Shown here: in pieces, positions 26,390 to 35,161 of the stretch
Layout of the letters: each line of letters begins with the position of its first letter
How positions within the stretch are numbered: the first letter of the stretch is position 1
Assembly: GCF_002007115.1 (NCBI RefSeq)
Contig: NZ_MVAD01000001.1
Span: 1,922,001-1,986,000 of the forward strand
Origin: Massilia sp. KIM
Lineage (GTDB): Bacteria > Pseudomonadota > Gammaproteobacteria > Burkholderiales > Burkholderiaceae_D
Direction: 5' to 3'
Length of the DNA stretch: 64,000 nt
The notes under the pieces: generated by a model
Database searches by the model: none
What the model saw: the letters and a program-made list of their open reading frames with translations, nothing else
What the model was told of the DNA's origin: nothing
Translations under genes and position numbers: made by a program

Positions 26390-27762
26390 GCAACCGCAGA
26401 TCCTTCCTCACCGGCGCCGGCGTCTCGATGCTGGGCGCCACCCTGGTCAGCCGGGCCGGCGCCGCCGGCCTGCCCGAAGCCCCGGTCCAGTCCTCGTCCG
26501 CCACCGCGCCGCCGCTGGCGCCGCCCAACGGGCGTCCCTACAACCCGGTCGTGACCCTGAATGGCTGGTCCCTGCCCTGGCGCATGAAGGACGGCGTCAA
26601 GGAATTCCACCTGGTGGCCGAACCGGTGGTGCGCGAGCTCGCGCCCGGCATGAAGGCCAACCTGTGGGGCTACAACGGCCAGAGCCCGGGCCCGACCATC
26701 GAGGTGGTCGAGGGCGACCGGGTGCGCATCTTCGTGACCAACAAGCTGCCCGAGCACACCAGCATCCACTGGCACGGCCAGATCCTGCCGAGCGGGATGG
26801 ACGGAGTGACCGGCCTGAACCAGCCCGGGATCGCGCCCGGCAAGACCTTCGTCTACGAGTTCGTGGCGCGCCACGCCGGCACCTTCATGTACCACCCGCA
26901 CGCGGACGAGATGAACCAGATGGCGATGGGCATGATGGGCTTCTGGGTGACCCACCCCAAGGACCCGCGCAAGCATGCGGTCGACCGCGACTACGTGCTG
27001 CTGCTCTCGTCCTACGACATCGAGCCGGGCAGCTACACGCCGCGCACCAACACCATGCTCGACTTCAACCTGTGGACCTTCAACAGCCGCGTGTTCCCGG
27101 GCATCGACCCGATGGTGGCGCGCCTGAACGAGAAGGTGCGCATCCGGGTCGGCAACCTGACCATGACCAACCACCCGATCCACATCCACGGCCACCGCTT
27201 CGAGGTGGCCGGCACCGATGGCGGCTGGGTGCCGCCTTCGGCGCGCTGGCCGGAAGTGACCACCGACGTGGCGGTGGGCCAGATGCGGGCGATCGAGTTC
27301 GTGGCCGACAATCCGGGCGACTGGGCCTTCCACTGCCACAAGTCGCACCACACCATGAACGCCATGGGGCACGAGGTGCCGAACCTGATCGGCGTCGACC
27401 ACCGCGGCGTGGCGCAGAAGATCAACAAGCTGGTGCCGGGCTACATGGTCATGGGCGACAAGGGCGGCTCGATGGGGGACATGGAGATGGAACTGCCCGC
27501 CAACACCCTGCCGATGATGACCGGGCGCGGACCTTTCGGGAACCTGGAGATGGGCGGGATGTTCACCGTCTTCAAGGTGCGGGCGGACCAGAAGCGCGGC
27601 GACTACCGCGACCCGGGCTGGTACCGCAATCCGCCGGGCACGGTGGCGAGCGAATGGACCGGGGAGCTGCCGGCGCCGCACAGCGCGCCGGATGCGGCGC
27701 CCGGCAAGGCGCCGAAGGGCGAAGCCATGAATGCGCGCAAACCCGGCTCGCATCGCCACTGA
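26386..27762 (+). CDS. Tat-exported multicopper oxidase
   Basis: 458 residues. Twin-arginine signal NRRSFLTGAGVSMLGATL. Copper ligands in order: HWHG (about 125-128), HPHAD (about 167), HPIHIHGH (about 265) and the T1 motif HCHKSHHTMNAM, with Cys, His at +5 and axial Met at +10. All three sites (T1, T2/T3) look intact. Late methionine-rich stretches (MVMGDKGGSMGDMEME, MMTGRGPFGNLEMGGM) suggest extra Cu(I) sites. It would oxidise Cu(I) to the less toxic Cu(II) in the periplasm. The ATG overlaps the TolC gene stop (ATGA). The three-gene coupling is a strong operon sign. Confidence 0.95.
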   Translation: MSNRRSFLTGAGVSMLGATLVSRAGAAGLPEAPVQSSSATAPPLAPPNGRPYNPVVTLNGWSLPWRMKDGVKEFHLVAEPVVRELAPGMKANLWGYNGQSPGPTIEVVEGDRVRIFVTNKLPEHTSIHWHGQILPSGMDGVTGLNQPGIAPGKTFVYEFVARHAGTFMYHPHADEMNQMAMGMMGFWVTHPKDPRKHAVDRDYVLLLSSYDIEPGSYTPRTNTMLDFNLWTFNSRVFPGIDPMVARLNEKVRIRVGNLTMTNHPIHIHGHRFEVAGTDGGWVPPSARWPEVTTDVAVGQMRAIEFVADNPGDWAFHCHKSHHTMNAMGHEVPNLIGVDHRGVAQKINKLVPGYMVMGDKGGSMGDMEMELPANTLPMMTGRGPFGNLEMGGMFTVFKVRADQKRGDYRDPGWYRNPPGTVASEWTGELPAPHSAPDAAPGKAPKGEAMNARKPGSHRH

Positions 27763-27845
27763 GCCAGCACTCCGCCGGCGGCTTGCACGGCCGCCGGCGG
27801 CTTGCGCGCAGGCGTGCATGCAATGAAAAAGGCGCCGATCCCGCG

Positions 27846-27853
27846 AACGGAAC
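27846..27853. repeat. Target-site duplication, left copy (AACGGAAC)
   Basis: Exact 8-bp match to 28923-28930; 8 bp is the usual duplication length for IS1595-family elements. Confidence 0.92.
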
Positions 27854-28922
27854 GGCGCTGTCATCGTTACCTGTTGATGACTCCGAGTGCGATGCGCAGG
27901 AGTTGCTCGACAGTATTGATCCGTCCACCATCGAGCGCCCAGCGCCAACCCAGGTAGTTCGGCAGGTAGCGCGAGGCCACGCCGTGAAAGCGGGCCAGCC
28001 AGCCCCGGAATCGGTGGTGATAGGCATTGACGTTCTGCACGTGGATGGCGCCGGAAACGCCGGCCCGCACCCGCACGCCGGCGCGCAGGTTCACCGCCTC
28101 ATGCGCGATGCCATGCTGGCGAGAAAAGGCCCGGTAGGCGGCGTTTGAATCGGTGACCAGGAGCGCCTGCGGGTCGAGCTTTGGCAGGAGATGTCGCTCG
28201 AGTTGCCGTGCGCTTAAAGCGCCGCGTCCGGTGACGGCATCGATGGTCTGGCCGCCACGATCGCGCGCGACCAGAATACAGTCGAGCTCGCGCGAAATTC
28301 CCCGCCTGCTGGCCGCGCCGCCCCGCTTGCGCGGCGGCCGGTCGAGCTTGCGCGCCCCCTTCTGTGATTCGAGCAGGAACATTTCATCGGCTTCGACGAT
28401 GCCGCTCAAGCGCGCCGGCCGGTCGTGCTTGACCTGGTCCAGGAAGCGGTGACGCCAGCGAAAGGCGGTGTTGCGGTGAACGCCGACCTCACTTGCCGCC
28501 GCCCGCACGGGCCGTGAGGCCAGCAGCGCCTGCAGATAATCGAGCCATTTACCGCGCAGCCTCAGGCGCGCCAGCGGCGTGCCGCTCAGGTCGTTGTACG
28601 TGCGGCCGCACTGGCGGCAACGGTAACGTTGCAGATCATTGGCGTGACCATGGCGGTGCCACAATGGGCTGGCGCAACGCGGACAGCGCCGGTCCGCCGC
28701 GCGGAGTGCCGTGAGCAGCACGACGATCTGGGCCAGCCCGGCCGCCGGCCGCAGCGCCGCGAGCACGCGCAAACGCTGCGGCTGGTTCAGCGAGGGCAGC
28801 TTGTCGAACCACTTCTGGAACCCCGGCGCCTTCATGATCGCTCCTGTCGAGAGGTGACAGGACTTGGACCACGGAGAAGCTCAGCAGTTCAGTACTCATC
28901 CATAGCCAACGGTGACAGCGCC
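27854..28922 (-). mobile_element. IS1595-family insertion sequence, complete (1069 bp)
   Basis: Terminal inverted repeats GGCGCTGTCATCGTT (27854-27868) and, on the other end read inward, GGCGCTGTCACCGTT (28922-28908), one mismatch in 15. Flanked by exact 8-bp direct repeats. Holds one transposase gene on the minus strand. The exact duplication and an intact gene point to a recent, probably still active insertion. Confidence 0.93.
27867..28835 (-). CDS. IS1595-family DDE transposase
   Basis: 322 residues. N-terminal zinc ribbon CPRCASPLWHRHG / YRCRQCGRTYNDLSGTPLARLR (about 50-95), helix-turn-helix (RAAASEVGVHRNTAFRWRHRFL), then the ISXO2-like DDE/N catalytic domain: GIVEADEMFLLESQKG (first Asp), LVTDSNAAYRAFSRQHGIAHEAVN (second Asp), and VQNVNAYHHRFRGWLARFHGVASRYLPNYLGW, where Asn and the later His/Glu-region complete the site. 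Full length with no frameshift. Catalyses movement of the element around it. Confidence 0.95.
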   Translation of the reverse strand: MKAPGFQKWFDKLPSLNQPQRLRVLAALRPAAGLAQIVVLLTALRAADRRCPRCASPLWHRHGHANDLQRYRCRQCGRTYNDLSGTPLARLRLRGKWLDYLQALLASRPVRAAASEVGVHRNTAFRWRHRFLDQVKHDRPARLSGIVEADEMFLLESQKGARKLDRPPRKRGGAASRRGISRELDCILVARDRGGQTIDAVTGRGALSARQLERHLLPKLDPQALLVTDSNAAYRAFSRQHGIAHEAVNLRAGVRVRAGVSGAIHVQNVNAYHHRFRGWLARFHGVASRYLPNYLGWRWALDGGRINTVEQLLRIALGVINR

Positions 28923-28930
28923 AACGGAAC
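28923..28930. repeat. Target-site duplication, right copy (AACGGAAC)
   Basis: Exact 8-bp match to 27846-27853. Confidence 0.92.
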
Positions 28931-28960
28931 CGGCGCCCTGTTCGGGACGCGGTATCGGGT

Positions 28961-29167
28961 TCAGGCCGCCGAGCGCGCGCTCACCGGATATCCGGCCTCG
29001 TCGATCGCCGCCGCGATCGCGTCCAGGTCGGCGCCGCTCTCGATCTTCACCTTCTTGGTCGGCAGGTCGATCGTGACCTTGGCGTCCTGGTCGACGCCCT
29101 GCACCGACTTGGTGACGCGGCCGACGCAGTGGCCGCAGCTCATGCCTTCCACGGTCAGTTCATACAT
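28961..29167 (-). CDS. copZ: CopZ-type copper chaperone from an internal start in copA
   Basis: The last 68 codons of the ATPase frame start with ATG (29167-29165), preceded by AGGAGG (29180-29175) at 7-nt spacing, a textbook ribosome site buried in the fusion linker. Product: [18 protein letters not shown] with the MxCxxC copper motif, then a ferredoxin-like HMA fold ending [14 protein letters not shown]. The size matches free CopZ proteins (about 66-69 residues). Separate translation is inferred; E. coli also makes a chaperone from its copA gene, by frameshifting. The chaperone would hand Cu(I) to the ATPase. Confidence 0.6.
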   Translation of the reverse strand: MYELTVEGMSCGHCVGRVTKSVQGVDQDAKVTIDLPTKKVKIESGADLDAIAAAIDEAGYPVSARSAA

Positions 29168-31423
29168 GGTGTTTCCTCCTGGTTCGCGGGGCGTCTGTGC
29201 CCCAGTGGTTGAAATGCTTGTCTGTTCATCGGTCCGGGCGCCGGCCGCCGGCGCCCAGCGCCGCAGCAGCAGCGCGTTGGCCACCACGCTCACCGAGCTC
29301 AGGGCCATCGCCGCTCCCGCCAGCACCGGATTGAGCAGCCCGAAGGCCGCCAGCGGAATGCCGACCACGTTGTAGACGAAGGCCCAGCCAAGGTTCTGGC
29401 GGATCTTGCGGTAGGTGCGCTGCGAGACCGCGATCGCGTCCGGCACCAGGCCGGGATCGCCGCGCATCAGGGTCACGCCGGCGGTGTGCATGGCGACGTC
29501 GGTGCCGCCCGCCATCGCGATGCCGACGTCGGCCGCCGCCAGCGCCGGGGCGTCGTTGATGCCGTCGCCCACCATGCCCACGCTGCGCCCCTGCGCGCGC
29601 AGCGCCTCTACCACCCGCGCCTTGTCCCCCGGCAGCACCTCGGCATGGAAGTCGGCGATGCCCAGTTCCGCAGCCACGGCGCGGGCGGCGCCGGCATTGT
29701 CGCCGGTCAGCATCACCGGCTCCACGCCCATCGCCCGCAGGCGCGCCACCGCCGCCGCCGCGCCCGGCTTGACGCGGTCGCCGAAGGCCAGCAGGCCCAG
29801 CACCCGCACCCGGCCCGCGCGCTCCTCGGCCAGCCAGGACACGGTGCGGCCGGCTTGCTCGTGGGCGGCGGCGCCGTCCAGCACGGGCACGCCGAGCTCC
29901 TCCATCAGGCGGCGGTTGCCGAGGTAGAGCGTGGCGCCCTCGACCTCGGCGCGCACGCCGCGCCCGGGCAAGGCCGCGGCGCCCTCGGCGCGCGGCAGGG
30001 CCAGGCCGCGTGCGGCGGCCGCCTCGGCCACCGCCCTGGCCAGCGGGTGGGCGCTGTACTGCTGCACCGCCCAGGCCAGTTGCAGCAGCCGCGACGCGTC
30101 GCCGCCCTCGACCGCCACCACCTGGGGCCGGCCCTCGGTCAGGGTGCCGGTCTTGTCGAACACCACCACCTGCAGCGCATGGGCGGTTTCCAGGGCCTCG
30201 GCGTCCTTGATCAAAATACCGTGGCGCGCCGCCGCGCCGGTCCCGACCATGATCGCGGTCGGCGTGGCCAAGCCCAGGGCGCAGGGGCAGGCGATCACCT
30301 GCACCGCCACCGCATTGAGCAGCGCCGCCTGCCAGTCGCCAGTGGCCAGGCCCCAGCCGAGCAGGGTCAGGAGCGAAATCAGGAGCACCACCGGCACGAA
30401 CACCGCGCTTACCTTGTCGACCAGGCGCTGGATCGGCGCCTTCACCGCCTGCGCGTCCTCGACCATGCGGATGATCTGCGACAGCATCGACTCCGCCCCC
30501 ACCGCGGTCGCCTCGACCAGCAGCAGGCCTTCGCCGTTGACCGCGCCGCCGGTCACCTTGTCGCCGGGCTTGCGCGCCACCGGCAGGCTTTCGCCGGTGA
30601 GCAGGGATTCGTCCAGGTGGCTGGAACCCTCGAGCACGCGGCCGTCGGCCGGCACGCGCTCGCCCGGCAGCACGACCATCAGGTCGCCGCGCGCCAGCTC
30701 GGCCAGCGGCACGCGCAGCTCGCGGCCGCCGCGCCGGACCAGGGCATCGCTGCTGCGCAGCGCTTCCAGGGCGCGGATCGCGCCCACGGTCTGGCGCTTG
30801 GCCCGGCCCTCCAGCCACTTGCCCAACAGGACCAGGGTGATCACCACCGCCGAGGACTCGAAATACAGGTGGCGGCTGCCGTGGCCCTGCCCGGTGAGCA
30901 GCAGGTAGACCGACAGCCCATAGGCGGCGCTGGTGCCGATCGCGACCAGCAGGTCCATGTTGCCGCTGAGCGCGCGCGCGGCCTTCCATCCGGCGCGGTA
31001 GAAGCGCGCGCCGAGCCAGAACTGGACCGGGGTCGCCAGCGCCCATTGCAGCCAGCCGGGCAACATCCAGTCGATGCCGAAGGGCTGGCCCAGCATCGGC
31101 GCCACCAGGGGCGCGCTCAGCAGGGCCGCCACCGCCACCGGCCACCAGGACGGCAAGCCGCCCTCCTCCGCCGGCGCAGGCGCGCCGGGCGCCGCGGGCA
31201 GGTCGAGCGCGGCCTCGTAGCCGGCCTTGCGCACCGCCTCGACCAGGGCGTCGGCCGTGGCGCTGCCCCGCACGCTGGCCTTCTCGGTGGCCAGGTTGAC
31301 GCTGGCGCTGTCGATGCCGGGCACCGCCTGCAGGGCCTTCTCGACCCGCGCCACGCAGGACGCGCAGGTCATGCCTTCGATGCGCAGCGTGGTGTCGCCT
31401 GCGCTGGGGGAAATGGGGTTCAT
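28961..31423 (-). CDS. copA: CopA-type Cu(I) P-type ATPase fused in frame to a CopZ domain
   Basis: 820 residues. HMA domain 1 with GMTCASC (C20, C23); membrane helices; actuator TGES (276-279); CPC in the transport helix (379-381); phosphorylation site DKTGT (D423); HP (459-460); GDGINDAP; and final helices with [19 protein letters not shown] and [18 protein letters not shown]. This is the PIB-1 Cu(I) export layout. Instead of ending after LLLRRW it continues through a polar linker (about 719-752) into a whole CopZ-like domain (753-820, GMSCGHC, C763 and C766). Start at 31423 follows GAGGAGCACGACG. Exports cytosolic Cu(I) to the periplasm, where the oxidase acts. Confidence 0.95.
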   Translation of the reverse strand: MNPISPSAGDTTLRIEGMTCASCVARVEKALQAVPGIDSASVNLATEKASVRGSATADALVEAVRKAGYEAALDLPAAPGAPAPAEEGGLPSWWPVAVAALLSAPLVAPMLGQPFGIDWMLPGWLQWALATPVQFWLGARFYRAGWKAARALSGNMDLLVAIGTSAAYGLSVYLLLTGQGHGSRHLYFESSAVVITLVLLGKWLEGRAKRQTVGAIRALEALRSSDALVRRGGRELRVPLAELARGDLMVVLPGERVPADGRVLEGSSHLDESLLTGESLPVARKPGDKVTGGAVNGEGLLLVEATAVGAESMLSQIIRMVEDAQAVKAPIQRLVDKVSAVFVPVVLLISLLTLLGWGLATGDWQAALLNAVAVQVIACPCALGLATPTAIMVGTGAAARHGILIKDAEALETAHALQVVVFDKTGTLTEGRPQVVAVEGGDASRLLQLAWAVQQYSAHPLARAVAEAAAARGLALPRAEGAAALPGRGVRAEVEGATLYLGNRRLMEELGVPVLDGAAAHEQAGRTVSWLAEERAGRVRVLGLLAFGDRVKPGAAAAVARLRAMGVEPVMLTGDNAGAARAVAAELGIADFHAEVLPGDKARVVEALRAQGRSVGMVGDGINDAPALAAADVGIAMAGGTDVAMHTAGVTLMRGDPGLVPDAIAVSQRTYRKIRQNLGWAFVYNVVGIPLAAFGLLNPVLAGAAMALSSVSVVANALLLRRWAPAAGARTDEQTSISTTGAQTPREPGGNTMYELTVEGMSCGHCVGRVTKSVQGVDQDAKVTIDLPTKKVKIESGADLDAIAAAIDEAGYPVSARSAA

Positions 31424-31450
31424 CGTCGTGCTCCTCGATTGACTACCCGA

Positions 31451-31481
31451 AGCATATTCCTTCCCACGATGGGAAGGTCAA
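31451..31481 (-). promoter_or_regulatory. CueR/MerR-type promoter and operator of copA
   Basis: Minus strand: TTGACC (31481-31476), 19-bp spacer, TATGCT (31456-31451). The spacer carries the dyad CCTTCCC-N5-GGGAAGG (31459-31477). Overlong 19-bp spacers with a dyad between -35 and -10 are the hallmark of MerR-family activation, and this dyad closely resembles known CueR sites. The regulator gene is not in the window. Confidence 0.88.
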
Positions 31482-31759
31482 GCCGTGTCCCAGCTTTTTT
31501 CCTGCGCGCCGCTGTGTGGCCCGGCCGGCCGCGCCTGCGCGTCAGCCAGGGCGCCCGCCTGCCACACTGCCTTCACCGGGCGGCCGCCCAGTGCCGGCCC
31601 GACCAGCCGCGCGGGCTCCCTGCCGCCGGCGGCGGGCGGCGGGCGGCGGGCCCACGGACAACAGAAATTGTCCGATTGTGAAGGCAATTGGTACAGTTCG
31701 TTACATTCTTACTGAAAAGAATTTATATACTGTCTGGATATCTCACTGCCCACGTTTCC

Positions 31760-32284
31760 ATGCGCTTGTTACCGGTCCTTCTGCTTGCCGCCCTCTCCTC
31801 CTGCCTTCCTGCCCCAGCCCATGCCGACGCGGCCGGCGGCGGCGTCGGCGCCAGCGTGGCGTCGCGGGAGGTATCGGCCATCCGCGACGCCGAGCACAAG
31901 CGCGCCATGGCCGTCGCCGGCCGTGACGTCGAGGCCTTGCGCAACCTGATCGGCGGCGAGTACTACCATGTGGAAAGCAATGGCCGGGTGCGCACCAAGA
32001 CCGAATTCCTGCAGGCCCTGGCCCGCGATGAATTCCGCCTATCCAACTACGGTGTCGACGAGATGGAGATCACCCTGGTCGGCGGCGGCCGCGCCGCTGT
32101 TGTGACCGGGCGCTTCCACGCCCATATGCAGACCCTGCATATGGTGCGCCAGTTCCGTGGCCGCTACGTGCGGATCTGGACCCTGCACCCCGAAGGCTGG
32201 CGCAACACCCTGCACCAGAGCACCGAGATCCGCCCGGCGACGACCGTGCCGGCGGGCGAGCCGCGCAACCTGCCGCTCCAGTAA
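31760..32284 (+). CDS. Exported NTF2-like / DUF4440 protein
   Basis: 174 residues from ATG 31760. Signal peptide MRLLPVLLLAALSSCLPAPAHA. The mature part has the cone fold of SnoaL/NTF2-like proteins: VSAIRDAEHKRAMAVAGRDVEALRNLIGGEYYHVESNGRV, KTEFLQALARDEF, VDEMEITLVGGGRAAVVTGRFHAHM, RYVRIWTLHPEGWRNTLHQSTEI. The family often binds or processes small molecules; no specific role can be read here. An AT-rich promoter region with TATACT (31726-31731) precedes it. Converges with the large regulator. Confidence 0.88.
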   Translation: MRLLPVLLLAALSSCLPAPAHADAAGGGVGASVASREVSAIRDAEHKRAMAVAGRDVEALRNLIGGEYYHVESNGRVRTKTEFLQALARDEFRLSNYGVDEMEITLVGGGRAAVVTGRFHAHMQTLHMVRQFRGRYVRIWTLHPEGWRNTLHQSTEIRPATTVPAGEPRNLPLQ

Positions 32285-32313
32285 AGGCTTCCCGGCCGGG
32301 ATGCGCCGCGGCC

Positions 32314-35064
32314 CTAGTTTTGCGCGAGGCGCTCGCACAGCATGGCGGCGTAGCGCAAGTCGCGGCCGGGCCGGCCCGGCGGGCAGCGCCGCACCACCGC
32401 CGCCAGCATGGCGCCGGCCTCTTCCTTCCGGCCGTCCTCGAGCCACAGCAGCGCGCGCGTGCTGGCCACCCGCAGGCTCCAGGCCAGCGCCCCCTGCTTG
32501 TCGGCCAGTTCCGCGGCCCGGGCCAGCAGCGCTTCCGCCGCCGCGATGGCGCCGCCCTCGCGGCGCAGGGCCAGGGCTTGCAGGCGCAGCAGTTCCGGCG
32601 CGCACCAGCCCGCCATTCCCTGGCCCGGCTTGGCGAAGTCGGCCGGGCCGGCCAGATCGGGCGCCAGCGTGTACAGGGTTTCCACGAGCGGCCCCGGCGG
32701 CAATTGCAGCGCGGCCGCGCTCCCCAGGCGCTCGCCCTCGCACACCGCGCCCAGGTAGCGCGCCCAGGCCTGCCACTGCGGCAGCGCGTGCTTGTGCGCG
32801 CATTCGCCCAGCAGTCCGAGGTAGCGCGTCGCCTCGTCCATCTCGCCATTCCACAGCGCCACCGTGCAGCCGGCCACCGCCAGGGTGTAGCACAGCGAGA
32901 TCGGGTGGTCGATCGCCAGCGCGCGTTCGGCCGCTTCCGCCGCCAGCTGCAGCGCCTGCTCGCCATAGCCCTCCAGCCAGCGGATGCGCGCCAGCAGGCT
33001 GGTGGCCGCCACATGCTGGTCGTACTGGACCCCGCTGTTGCGGGTATTGCGCAAGGTGCTGCGCGGCGCCCTGTAGACCCGTTCGGCATGGAAGCGCGCC
33101 TGCCGCTGCTGGCCGCAGAAATGCAGGGTCAGGCCCATCATGCGGTGGTAGATCAGGTGCGCCACCGGCTCGTGCGCCCGGTGCCGGTAGGGCGCGAACA
33201 CGTGGCCCAGGGCCAGGGCCTGGGGGTAGCGCCCCTCGATCAGGTAGTGCGCGCACAGCCCGCTGTAGGCGCGCGCCAGTTCCGCCGTGTTGCCGAGCGC
33301 GCGCGCCAGCTCGTAGGCGCGGGTGAAGGCCGCCGCGGCCTGCTCGCGCGGCCCGTTCAGGTGGTAGAGCGCATTGCCGAGCGCGGCCTGCAGCGCCAGC
33401 TCGGCCGCCGGCTCGCGCGCATGCGGCAGCGCGCGCTCGACCGCCATGCGCTGCTCGTCGAGCTGGGACAGCTCGATCCACAACAGGCTGGAGGCGCTCG
33501 CCAGGCTGACGCCGAGCGCGGGGTCGCCGCCGCCCAGGCACCAGTCGAGGGCCGCGCGCAGGTCCGCCACGCGGTGCGCGTAGCGCGCATGCCAGCGCGG
33601 CGCGTCCAGCAGCTCCCAGTCCTGCTGGGCCTGGGAGGCCAGCTCGAGGCAGCGCAGGGCGTGGGCGCGCAGCACGGCCTCGCGCTCCGGCGCGCGCGCC
33701 AGCCGGTCGGCCGCATAGCTGCGGGTGGTCTCCAGCATGCGGTAGCGCACCTCGCCGCCCTCGCATTCGCAGGCCAGCAGCGACTTGGCGGCCAGGTTGA
33801 ACAGCAGCTCGGCATGCGGGCCGCCGGCGCCCTCGCTCAGGGCGGCGCCGACCGCGCGCGCGCAATCGAGGGTGAAGGGGCCGCGGTACACGGCCAGGCA
33901 TTCGAGCAGGCGCTGCTCGCCCGGGGCCAGCAACGCGTAGCTCCAGTCCAGCACCGCGCGCAGGGTCTGGTGGCGCGGGTCGCCGCCGCCGCGATGGCGC
34001 GACAGCAGGGCCAGGCAGTCGTCCAGCCCCTTGGCCAGGCCGTGCAGGCCGAGCACCTCGGCGCGCGCGGCCGCCAGTTCGATCGACAGCGGCAAACCGT
34101 CCAGGCGGCGGCAGATCTGGGCGATCAGGCGCAGCTGCTCCGGCTGCGGGCGGGCCGGGTCGACCGCGCCGCCGGCGCGCTCGGCGAACAGCGCCAGCGC
34201 GCCATAGGCCTCGAGCGCGTCCGCGCCCAGGTCCTGGTCGTCCTCGGGCAGGGCCAGCGGCGGCAGGCGCACGACCCGCTCGTAGGGCAGCCCGATCGAT
34301 TCGCGGCTGGTGGCCAGGATGCGCAGGCCGGGGGCGCAGGCCAGCAGCTCGTCGGCCAGTCCGGCCACCGCATCGGCCACGTGCTCGCAGTTGTCCAGCA
34401 CCAGCAGCAGCTCGCGCCGCTTCAGGTGCAGGCGCACCGCCGCCAGCGGATCATGGGCGACGGCCGGCACGCGCAGGGTCGAGGCGAGTGCGCCCGGCAC
34501 CTGGCGCGGGTCGCGCACCAGGGTCAGGTCGAGGGTGACGGCGCCGTCGGGAAAGCCCGGCCCCACCTGCTCGGCCAGGGCGCCGGCCACGCTGGTCTTG
34601 CCGATGCCGCCCGGCCCCACCACGGTGAGCAGGCGGCGCTCGCCCAGTTCGGCCCCGATGGTCTCGAGCACCTCGGCGCGTCCGATCAGGCGGGTGGCGC
34701 CGCGCCGGGACGCCGCGGCCGCAGGCGCGGCGGCGACGCCGTGGCGCGCCACCGGCGCCACGAAGGAATAACCGCGCCCGGCGACGTTCTCGATGAAGCG
34801 CGGCTGGCCGGCCTGTTCGCCCAGCGCCTTGCGCAGCGCGCTGACGTGCACGCGCAGGTTGGATTCCTCGACCACCACGCGCGGCCAGGCATGCGCCATC
34901 AGCTCGCGCTTGCTGACCACCTCGCCCGCCCTCTCCACCAGCAGGGCCAGCAGGTCGAAGGCGCGCCCGCCCAGGGCCACCGGAGCCCCGGCGCGCGCCA
35001 GGGCGCGGCGCGCCGGCTGCAGGCGGAAGGGGCCGAATTCATAGGTGGGCGTGTCGTCGGTCAT
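32314..35064 (-). CDS. Winged-helix / NB-ARC-like ATPase / TPR transcriptional regulator
   Basis: 916 residues from ATG 35064. OmpR-type winged helix (about 10-105): GGRAFDLLALLVERAGEVVSKRELMAHAWP, ESNLRVHVSALRKALGEQAG, GRGYSFVAPV. Then an AAA/NB-ARC-like ATPase (about 125-420) with Walker A TVVGPGGIGKTSVAGA, Walker B LLLVLDNCEHV and ILATSRESIGLPYE, followed by alpha-helical repeats to the end. Such proteins (AfsR/CadC-like hybrid) are ATP-dependent signal-integrating activators. Target and ligand are unknown; it is monocistronic and converges with the NTF2-like gene. Confidence 0.92.
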   Translation of the reverse strand: MTDDTPTYEFGPFRLQPARRALARAGAPVALGGRAFDLLALLVERAGEVVSKRELMAHAWPRVVVEESNLRVHVSALRKALGEQAGQPRFIENVAGRGYSFVAPVARHGVAAAPAAAASRRGATRLIGRAEVLETIGAELGERRLLTVVGPGGIGKTSVAGALAEQVGPGFPDGAVTLDLTLVRDPRQVPGALASTLRVPAVAHDPLAAVRLHLKRRELLLVLDNCEHVADAVAGLADELLACAPGLRILATSRESIGLPYERVVRLPPLALPEDDQDLGADALEAYGALALFAERAGGAVDPARPQPEQLRLIAQICRRLDGLPLSIELAAARAEVLGLHGLAKGLDDCLALLSRHRGGGDPRHQTLRAVLDWSYALLAPGEQRLLECLAVYRGPFTLDCARAVGAALSEGAGGPHAELLFNLAAKSLLACECEGGEVRYRMLETTRSYAADRLARAPEREAVLRAHALRCLELASQAQQDWELLDAPRWHARYAHRVADLRAALDWCLGGGDPALGVSLASASSLLWIELSQLDEQRMAVERALPHAREPAAELALQAALGNALYHLNGPREQAAAAFTRAYELARALGNTAELARAYSGLCAHYLIEGRYPQALALGHVFAPYRHRAHEPVAHLIYHRMMGLTLHFCGQQRQARFHAERVYRAPRSTLRNTRNSGVQYDQHVAATSLLARIRWLEGYGEQALQLAAEAAERALAIDHPISLCYTLAVAGCTVALWNGEMDEATRYLGLLGECAHKHALPQWQAWARYLGAVCEGERLGSAAALQLPPGPLVETLYTLAPDLAGPADFAKPGQGMAGWCAPELLRLQALALRREGGAIAAAEALLARAAELADKQGALAWSLRVASTRALLWLEDGRKEEAGAMLAAVVRRCPPGRPGRDLRYAAMLCERLAQN

Positions 35065-35161
35065 GCGCAAAGCCTGTCTTTACTGATGCGTCACAGTGTA
35101 GCCCCGCATTGTCGAGCGCACAAATATACTCAGGTTTAATAGCGCCCGCCGGCGCAAGCGG

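Larger units (their letters stand above)
27826..28937 (-). terminator. Rho-independent terminator of the ATPase gene, split by the IS
   Basis: Reading leftward, CGGCGCC's partner GGCGCCG (28937-28931) is followed, once the IS and one duplicate are removed, by a loop and then CGGCGCC (27837-27831) and TTTTT (27830-27826). The intact structure would be a 7-bp GC stem with a T-tract just after the ATPase stop. The element at 27854-28922 now sits in the loop, so the original terminator is disrupted. Confidence 0.7.

Noticed and set aside
27831..28937. Longer IS boundaries ending in GGCGCC
   Set aside because: GGCGCCG/CGGCGCC looked like the outer ends of the element, but the exact 8-bp duplication lies inside them, so they belong to the pre-existing terminator.
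29486..31681. 731-codon open frame on the plus strand
   Set aside because: Antisense of copA.
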